Of a DNA stretch of 64,000 nt, positions 59,383-64,000 are shown one piece after another. The stretch's first letter is position 1. Every line of letters starts with the position of its first letter. The position numbers and the translations under genes were made by a program. The notes beneath the pieces were generated by a model, which did not search any database, was not told the origin of the DNA, and saw only the letters and a program-made list of their open reading frames with translations. Origin of the DNA: JALYUS01 sp038231255 (GTDB lineage: Bacteria > Chloroflexota > Chloroflexia > Thermomicrobiales > JALYUS01); assembly GCA_038231255.1 (NCBI GenBank), contig JBBRLR010000004.1, positions 31,232-95,231 of the forward strand, read 5' to 3'.

Positions 59383-60141
59383 ATGATCGAAGTGCATGAC
59401 ATCACCAAGACATACCAGACCGGCGATATGGCTCTTCAGGTGCTTAAAGGCATCTCGTTCCGCATCGCGGACGGCGAATTCTGCGCGATCATGGGGCCGT
59501 CCGGTTCGGGCAAAAGTACGCTGATGAACATCCTCGGCTGCCTCGACACGCCGACGGGCGGCGACTACCTCCTCGATGGCGAGAACGTCGCCGCGCTCGA
59601 CGAAACGGAACTGGCGCGGGTGCGGAACCGGCGGATCGGCTTCGTATTCCAGTCGTTCAACCTGCTCGCCCGTACGACGGCGCTCGATAATGTCGCGCTG
59701 CCGCTGCTCTATGCCGGCGTCGCAGGGGCGGAGCGGCGGGAGCGCGCGGTCGCAGCGCTCGATGCCGTTGGCCTCGCGGACCGGCTGGATCACAAGCCGA
59801 ACCAACTCTCCGGCGGCCAGCAGCAGCGCGTGGCGATCGCGCGCGCCATCGTCACCACGCCGTCGCTGATCCTCGCGGATGAGCCGACGGGCAATCTCGA
59901 TTCGCGCTCGTCCGTCGAGGTGATGGAGATTTTCCAGCAACTGAATGCCCAACTCGGCATGACAGTCCTCTTCGTCACGCACGAGCCGGACATCATGGCG
60001 TACACGCGCCGGGTCTTGCGCATCCGCGACGGCTATCTCGGCGCGGACGAACCAATCGTCAATCCGCGCTCCGCCACCGCCGAACTTGCCAAGCGCACCG
60101 AGGTCATCCAATTGCCGCCGCGCCTGCCCATCCCGGCATAG
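59383..60141 (+). CDS. ABC transporter ATP-binding protein (MacB/LolD/FtsE-like)
   Basis: The 252-residue ATPase has Walker A GPSGSGKST (39-47), a Q-loop FVFQSF, the signature LSGGQQQRVAIARA, Walker B LILADEPT and the H-loop FVTHEP. It belongs to the MacB/LolCDE class that moves lipoproteins or peptides. No permease gene is adjacent; it faces rplL. GAGAGGAGG precedes the ATG. Confidence 0.92.
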   Translation: MIEVHDITKTYQTGDMALQVLKGISFRIADGEFCAIMGPSGSGKSTLMNILGCLDTPTGGDYLLDGENVAALDETELARVRNRRIGFVFQSFNLLARTTALDNVALPLLYAGVAGAERRERAVAALDAVGLADRLDHKPNQLSGGQQQRVAIARAIVTTPSLILADEPTGNLDSRSSVEVMEIFQQLNAQLGMTVLFVTHEPDIMAYTRRVLRIRDGYLGADEPIVNPRSATAELAKRTEVIQLPPRLPIPA

Positions 60142-60143
60142 AC

Positions 60144-60178
60144 AAAAAAGAGGGTGAGGTTTACTGCCTCACCCTCTT
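60144..60178 (-). terminator. Bidirectional terminator between rplL and the ABC gene
   Basis: An 11-bp stem AGAGGGTGAGG/CCTCACCCTCT with a 7-nt loop. On the minus strand it is followed by TTTTTTG, ending the ribosomal operon. Confidence 0.85.
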
Positions 60179-60198
60179 CCTCAGTCCTCAGACCTTCG

Positions 60199-60579
<381 letters not shown>

Positions 60580-60591
60580 CTGTGTGTCCTC

Positions 60592-61131
60592 CTATGCGGC
60601 GGCTTCCCCGCCCTCCAATTGTGCGACGCGTGCATCGAGCAGCGACGTAAACTCATACACCGCAAAGTCCAGCGCGAAGACCAGGTTCGACATCGGTGCA
60701 TCGAGCGCACCGACAATCGTCGCGATCAACTCCACCTTCGACGGCATCGTGGCGAGCGCCTCGACGTCACCGGCCCCGACCGCTTTCCCTTGCAGGAGCG
60801 CGCCCTTCACCTTCAAGATGCGCGAGGTGCGCGCGAAGTCGTTGACGATCTTCGATGGTCCAACAATGTCCTCGCCCGTGAAGACGAGCGCGGTCGGCCC
60901 TTCAAGGGTAGCGTCCAGCGACGAGATACCTTTATTGTTCGCCGCGATCCGCGTCAGCGTGTTCTTCGCGATGCGGAAGTCCGCGCCGACGCCGCGCAAT
61001 TGCCCGCGCAACCCTTGCAGGTCGGTGACGGTCAAGCCGCGATAATCGGTCAGGATCATCAACGTCGCGCCAGTGATCCGCTCCTCCAGTTCGCTAATCG
61101 TCTCGCCCTTTTTCTCGGTTGGCATGTGCAT
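60592..61131 (-). CDS. rplJ: Ribosomal protein L10
   Basis: The 179-residue protein anchors L7/L12 dimers on the ribosome: LMILTDYRGLTVTDLQGLRGQLRG at the N-terminal domain and a C-terminal helix for L12 binding. ATG 61131 has GAGGGGG close by; ATG 61125 is possible. A leader RNA precedes it. Confidence 0.96.
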   Translation of the reverse strand: MHMPTEKKGETISELEERITGATLMILTDYRGLTVTDLQGLRGQLRGVGADFRIAKNTLTRIAANNKGISSLDATLEGPTALVFTGEDIVGPSKIVNDFARTSRILKVKGALLQGKAVGAGDVEALATMPSKVELIATIVGALDAPMSNLVFALDFAVYEFTSLLDARVAQLEGGEAAA

Positions 61132-61181
61132 TCACCCCCTCTCATTTGCCTGTTCGCGATAGCCTGCGCTACCGAATCACC

Positions 61182-61365
61182 AAAACGAAAGCCCCGCGCC
61201 GGATGAGGCGCGGGGCAAAACAGCAACGACAACGGCGCGGAGCGCCCTGCTCGTTCAGAATCTGCTTCTTCCCATCTACCTCGGCTGGTGGCCCTATGGG
61301 CCGATTAAGCGCGCGCGCGCCAGCGGTCTTCGGCGATGTCGGTACGGAGTATAGTCGGTTGTCGC
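61182..61365 (-). ncRNA. L10 leader RNA with attenuator hairpin
   Basis: Between rplA and rplJ the minus strand carries GAAGACCGCTGG and CCAGCCGAGGTAGATGGG segments (about 61265-61350) that match the conserved core of bacterial L10 leaders, bound by L10/L12 for autoregulation. A 10-bp GCCCCGCGCC/GGCGCGGGGC stem (61191-61216) followed by TTTCGTTTT is a likely attenuator. Confidence 0.7.
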
Positions 61366-62088
61366 TTAGGCGGCAACCCCGCTGGCTGCCGCGACAGCGG
61401 CGTTCACGTCGAGGCGGATGCTCGGCCCCATCGTCGTGGCGACGGCGATGGAACGGATATACGTGCCCTTCGATCCGCTCGGCTTGGCGCGAGTGAGCGC
61501 GTCAATAGCGGAAATGAGGTTCGCTTTGATCTGTTCCTCGGAGAAACTCGCCTTGCCAATCGGAATGTGGACGAGATTTGTGCGGTCATTGCGGAAGTCC
61601 ACGCGACCGCCGCGTCGCTCGTTGATGACGCGGGGCAGGTCGTCTGGCGTCGCGATCGTCCCGTTGCGCGGGTTCGGCATCAGGCCACGGCGACCGAGCA
61701 CGCGGCCGAGGCGACCGACCTTGCCCATCATATCCGGCGTGGCGAGTGCGACATCGAAATCGAGCCAGCCGCCCTCGATCTGCTTGATGAGGTCATCCGC
61801 ACCCGCATAGTCCGCGCCGCCTTCGCGTGCGGCCCGCTCGCCATCGCCCTGCGCGAAGACGAGAATACGGACGTTCTTGCCCGAACCGGAGGGCAGCGTC
61901 GCCGAGGCGCGCACCTGCTGATCGGCGTGGCGCGAATCAATGCCGAGGCGAAAATGGATCTCGATTGTCTGATCGAAATTCGCCTTCGCCGTCTCCTTGA
62001 TGAGGTGAATCGCCTCGTCTATCGTGTACTTCTTGTCGTGGTCCACCAGTTTGACGATTTCCAGATACCGTTTGCCGCGCTGTGTCAT
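61366..62088 (-). CDS. rplA: Ribosomal protein L1
   Basis: The 240-residue protein has MTQRGKRYLEI at its start, YTIDEAIHLIKETAKANFDQTIEIHFRLGID, the GLMPNPRNGT loop and GKASFSEEQIKANLISAIDAL. It binds 23S rRNA at the L1 stalk. ATG 62088 with AAGGAG is preferred to an upstream in-frame start. Confidence 0.97.
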   Translation of the reverse strand: MTQRGKRYLEIVKLVDHDKKYTIDEAIHLIKETAKANFDQTIEIHFRLGIDSRHADQQVRASATLPSGSGKNVRILVFAQGDGERAAREGGADYAGADDLIKQIEGGWLDFDVALATPDMMGKVGRLGRVLGRRGLMPNPRNGTIATPDDLPRVINERRGGRVDFRNDRTNLVHIPIGKASFSEEQIKANLISAIDALTRAKPSGSKGTYIRSIAVATTMGPSIRLDVNAAVAAASGVAA

Positions 62089-62118
62089 ACCAACCGACTC
62101 CTTAACCGTGTGGTCCAA

Positions 62119-62221
62119 GCGGCGTCTGAAACGCCTCCCACGCTATTAGTGGGCAGTGAGTAGTTGAAAAGAAGAGCCTTCGTGCGTTCTCTTTCTGTCC
62201 ACTGCCCAGTTCCCACTGCCC
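62119..62221. repeat. Heptamer hairpin between rplK and rplA
   Basis: AGTGGGCAGTG (about 62150) is opposed to ACTGCCC AGTTCCC ACTGCCC units (about 62201-62220). It directly follows the rplK stop inside the ribosomal-protein operon. Confidence 0.7.
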
Positions 62222-62647
62222 TCATTCCGTGACCTGAATGCCCATCGAGCGGGCGGTGCCCTCGATCATGCGCATGGCGCTGTCCACATCGTAGGCGTTG
62301 AGATCCTTCAACTTCAGTTCGGCGATCTCGCGCACCTGCTGGCGCGTTACCTGGCCGGCCGTCTCGCGCTTGACATTCGCCGCGCCCTTGGCGACGCCCG
62401 CTGCCCGCCGCAGGAGGTCGCCCGCCGGTGGCGTCTTCGTCACGAACGTGAACGAGCGATCCTCGTAGACCGTGATCGCCACGGGGATAATTTGGCCGAC
62501 CTGCTGCGCGGTCCGCTCGTTGTACGCCTTGACGAACTCCATCAGCGCCACGCCGTGCTGGCCGAGTGCGGGGCCGACCGGCGGCGCGGGCGTCGCCTTG
62601 CCCGCCGGGAGTTGGAGTTTTACGATGGCCCGTACTTTCTTCGCCAC
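62222..62647 (-). CDS. rplK: Ribosomal protein L11
   Basis: The 141-residue protein has IVKLQLPAGKATPAPPVGPALGQHGV (8-33), the SFTFVTKTPPAGDLLRRAAG segment and the C-terminal rRNA-binding domain with VREIAELKLKDLNAYDVDSAMRMIEGTARSMGI. TGA overlaps a heptamer repeat. Confidence 0.97.
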   Translation of the reverse strand: MAKKVRAIVKLQLPAGKATPAPPVGPALGQHGVALMEFVKAYNERTAQQVGQIIPVAITVYEDRSFTFVTKTPPAGDLLRRAAGVAKGAANVKRETAGQVTRQQVREIAELKLKDLNAYDVDSAMRMIEGTARSMGIQVTE

Positions 62648-62702
62648 AGGGGCGTCCTCCTACTGTCTCATCCGCGCGCCGCGTCGTTGCGTTGCGCTAT
62701 CA

Positions 62703-62728
62703 CAAAAGTGGGGCCACCCGGCCCCACG
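62703..62728 (-). terminator. Intrinsic terminator-like hairpin between nusG and rplK
   Basis: An 8-bp stem GTGGGGCC/GGCCCCAC followed by TTTTG on the minus strand; may set the ratio of nusG to rplKAJL transcripts. Confidence 0.7.
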
Positions 62729-62733
62729 GAGCG

Positions 62734-63312
62734 CTAGCTATTGCGATCCACTTGCAGGAAGTCCAACTCCACCGCCGTTTCTCGCCCGAAGAACGAGACG
62801 AGCACCTTGACGCGCCCCTTCTCTTGGTTGACCTCGTCAATCCGCCCCTCGAAGTCCTGGAACGGCCCGTCCACGATGCGGACATTGTCGCCGACCGCGA
62901 GGCTGAGTTTGATGCGCGGCGCTTCCGCCGTCATCTGCGTCTTGATCGCGAAGACTTCATTGTCGCCAAGCGGCGTGGGCTTCGTGCCCATCCCGACGAA
63001 ACTCGTCACGCCCGGCGTGTTGCGCACGACGTACCACGAGTCGTCGTCCATCTGCATCTTCACCAGCACATAGCCGGGATAGACCTTCTTGTTGACGGTG
63101 CGGCGCTGACCGTTCTTGATCTCGATCTCTTCCTCGGTGGGGACGATCACCTCGAAGATCTTCTCGTTCATGTCCATCGTCTCGATCCGCGATTCGAGGT
63201 TCTTTTTGACCTTCGCCTCGTGGCCGGAATACGTATGGACGACGTACCATTGCCCTTCTTCGACGCTGATGCCGTTCCGCTCGGCCAGCCGGGCGCGTAA
63301 ACTGCGAACCAT
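62734..63312 (-). CDS. nusG: Transcription termination/antitermination factor NusG
   Basis: The 192-residue protein has the NGN domain (about 20-125: QWYVVHTYSGHEAKVKKNL, VYPGYVLVKM, TPGVTSFVG) and a KOW domain (about 137-170: VGDNVRIVDGPFQDFEGRIDEVN). It binds RNA polymerase, Rho and S10. GGAGG precedes the ATG. Confidence 0.97.
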   Translation of the reverse strand: MVRSLRARLAERNGISVEEGQWYVVHTYSGHEAKVKKNLESRIETMDMNEKIFEVIVPTEEEIEIKNGQRRTVNKKVYPGYVLVKMQMDDDSWYVVRNTPGVTSFVGMGTKPTPLGDNEVFAIKTQMTAEAPRIKLSLAVGDNVRIVDGPFQDFEGRIDEVNQEKGRVKVLVSFFGRETAVELDFLQVDRNS

Positions 63313-63331
63313 AATCGCGACCTCCCCCGGC

Positions 63332-63571
63332 CTAGCCGAGCTTCTCCAGCAAGGTATAGAGGGCGGTCAGGAGCGAGTCCGTCAGACCCAGCAGGAAACC
63401 AATCGCCGCCGAGATGCCGATGACGACGAGCGTCAGGTTGCGGGTTGTCTGAGAATCGGGCCAGGCCACCTTACGCAACTCGCTGATCGTCTCGGTAGAA
63501 CCGTGGCGCAACCGACCGAAGGCGCGTACGAAGGGATTAGTTGTCGCCCCGGTTGTCCGCGTTGTTGCCAC
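63332..63571 (-). CDS. secE: Preprotein translocase subunit SecE
   Basis: The 79-residue single-helix form has the amphipathic ISELRKVAWPDSQTTRNLTLVV and one transmembrane helix. GTG 63571 has GAGG close upstream; a longer frame reaches 63634 but lacks support. It lies 19 nt before nusG. Confidence 0.92.
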   Translation of the reverse strand: MATTRTTGATTNPFVRAFGRLRHGSTETISELRKVAWPDSQTTRNLTLVVIGISAAIGFLLGLTDSLLTALYTLLEKLG

Positions 63572-63714
63572 CGTTGCCTCGATTCCGCACGCATAAGCGC
63601 GTGCCGTATGCGCCCTGACGAGGGCGCGGCGCAATTCGCGACGCCCTCATCCCTTTGTCTCTCAATCGTTGCCGCGACCATTGCGGGCAATGCTACCCGT
63701 GCGTCAGCGAGAAA

Positions 63715-63790
63715 TGGCAGGGGCGACAGGACTTGAACCTGCAACAACTGGTTTTGGAGACCAGTGCTCTGCCAATTGAGCTACGCCCCT
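63715..63790 (-). tRNA. tRNA-Trp (CCA anticodon)
   Basis: On the minus strand AGGGGCG pairs with CGCCCCT as acceptor stem. The D arm is GCTC...GAGC, the anticodon arm CTGGT-CTCCAAA-ACCAG gives CCA, and the T arm is GCAGG TTCAAGT CCTGT. The discriminator G and 3' CCA are encoded. Confidence 0.95.
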
Positions 63791-63837
63791 CCGCCGCGTT
63801 TGAACGCGCAGGCAACCGACTCATAATACCGCACCAA

Positions 63838-63880
63838 CGGCCTTCCCCGCAAGGGGAAGCAATGAGCAATGCAGGGCTTA
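63838..63880. repeat. GC-rich palindrome and heptamer units
   Basis: GGCCTTCCCCGCAAGGGGAAGC palindrome followed by AATGAGC AATGCAG-type units, upstream of the tRNA. Confidence 0.5.
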
Positions 63881-63977
63881 TGCGTTCTCGTTGTCGGATG
63901 GGGAGGGAGACAGAAAGAACGCTCCGTTGTTACGATTTTCGTGTCTGAAGCGAAGATCGACCACAAAGGAGCGTCCG

Positions 63978-64000
63978 ATGCAGTCTATGTTGGCCTCCCC
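63978..64000 (+). CDS. Start of an unidentified gene, cut by the window edge
   Basis: ATG at 63978 with a strong AAAGGAG site gives Met-Gln-Ser-Met-Leu-Ala-Ser before the window ends. Too short to identify. Confidence 0.45.

Noticed and set aside
63572..63714. rpmG (L33) between tRNA-Trp and secE
   Set aside because: No frame gives L33 motifs. A 37-codon Arg/Asn-rich frame overlaps the secE start in another phase and is not convincing.

Overview
The window is high-GC bacterial chromosome, densely coded on both strands. The gene complement fits a Chloroflexota (Thermomicrobia-like) or related lineage: a CysO-type sulfur-carrier cysteine pathway, a dimeric-type glycyl-tRNA synthetase, peptide ABC transport with MlrC-like peptidases, and a tRNA-Trp/secE/nusG/rplKAJL cluster. 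No 16S rRNA is present, so the assignment is inference from gene content only. GTG and TTG starts and all three stop codons are in normal use.

Layout. 1-11 kb: a peptide-scavenging region (D-aminoacylase fragment, M20 dipeptidase, a DppBC-type ABC transporter with its binding protein, and two M81/MlrC-like peptidases), plus a ferritin-like protein, a DM13 protein and an RNHCP zinc protein. 11-19 kb: glycoside hydrolase family 2, homoserine dehydrogenase, flavin reductase, methyltransferase, uronate dehydrogenase-like protein and a TetR regulator. 19-20.4 kb: an intact RES/Xre toxin-antitoxin pair with its own promoter and a direct repeat. 20.4-25.7 kb: an MFS exporter and a cysM - JAMM protease - CysO/MoeZ fusion cluster, then a peroxiredoxin. 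25.7-27.4 kb: a frameshifted Gly-rich surface protein. 27.7-31.2 kb: an IclR regulator divergent from aconitase, with a three-half-site operator between them. 31-46 kb: mixed metabolism (MOSC, PLP trans-sulfuration enzyme, FAD oxidoreductase, acyl-CoA dehydrogenase, polysaccharide sugar transferase and glycosyltransferase, MFS, S9 peptidase). 46-57.6 kb: homocysteine methyltransferase/MTHFR fusion, transporters, alanine dehydrogenase, XerD, and two decayed toxin-antitoxin loci. 57.7-64 kb: glyS, an ABC ATPase, and the minus-strand tRNA-Trp - secE - nusG - rplK - rplA - L10 leader - rplJ - rplL cluster.

The most unusual property is the intergenic sequence. Much of it consists of imperfect hairpins whose arms are tandem near-repeats of 9-nt units (type RCRRAGRRC) or 7-nt units (types AGTAGTC, GGACTGA, TTCGAGG, AATGAGC). 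They sit repeatedly at the 3' ends of genes. In at least a dozen cases the stop codon lies inside or directly against the repeat arm, and several protein C-termini are encoded by repeat units. A third, GC-rich palindrome class has entered reading frames in frame, including the linker of the CysO/MoeZ fusion. I know of heptanucleotide STRR repeats in filamentous cyanobacteria, but not of a described family with this stop-codon placement. Accessory genes (an IS5-type transposase, two toxin-antitoxin loci, the surface protein) are degraded by stop codons and frameshifts, while the metabolic genes look intact.
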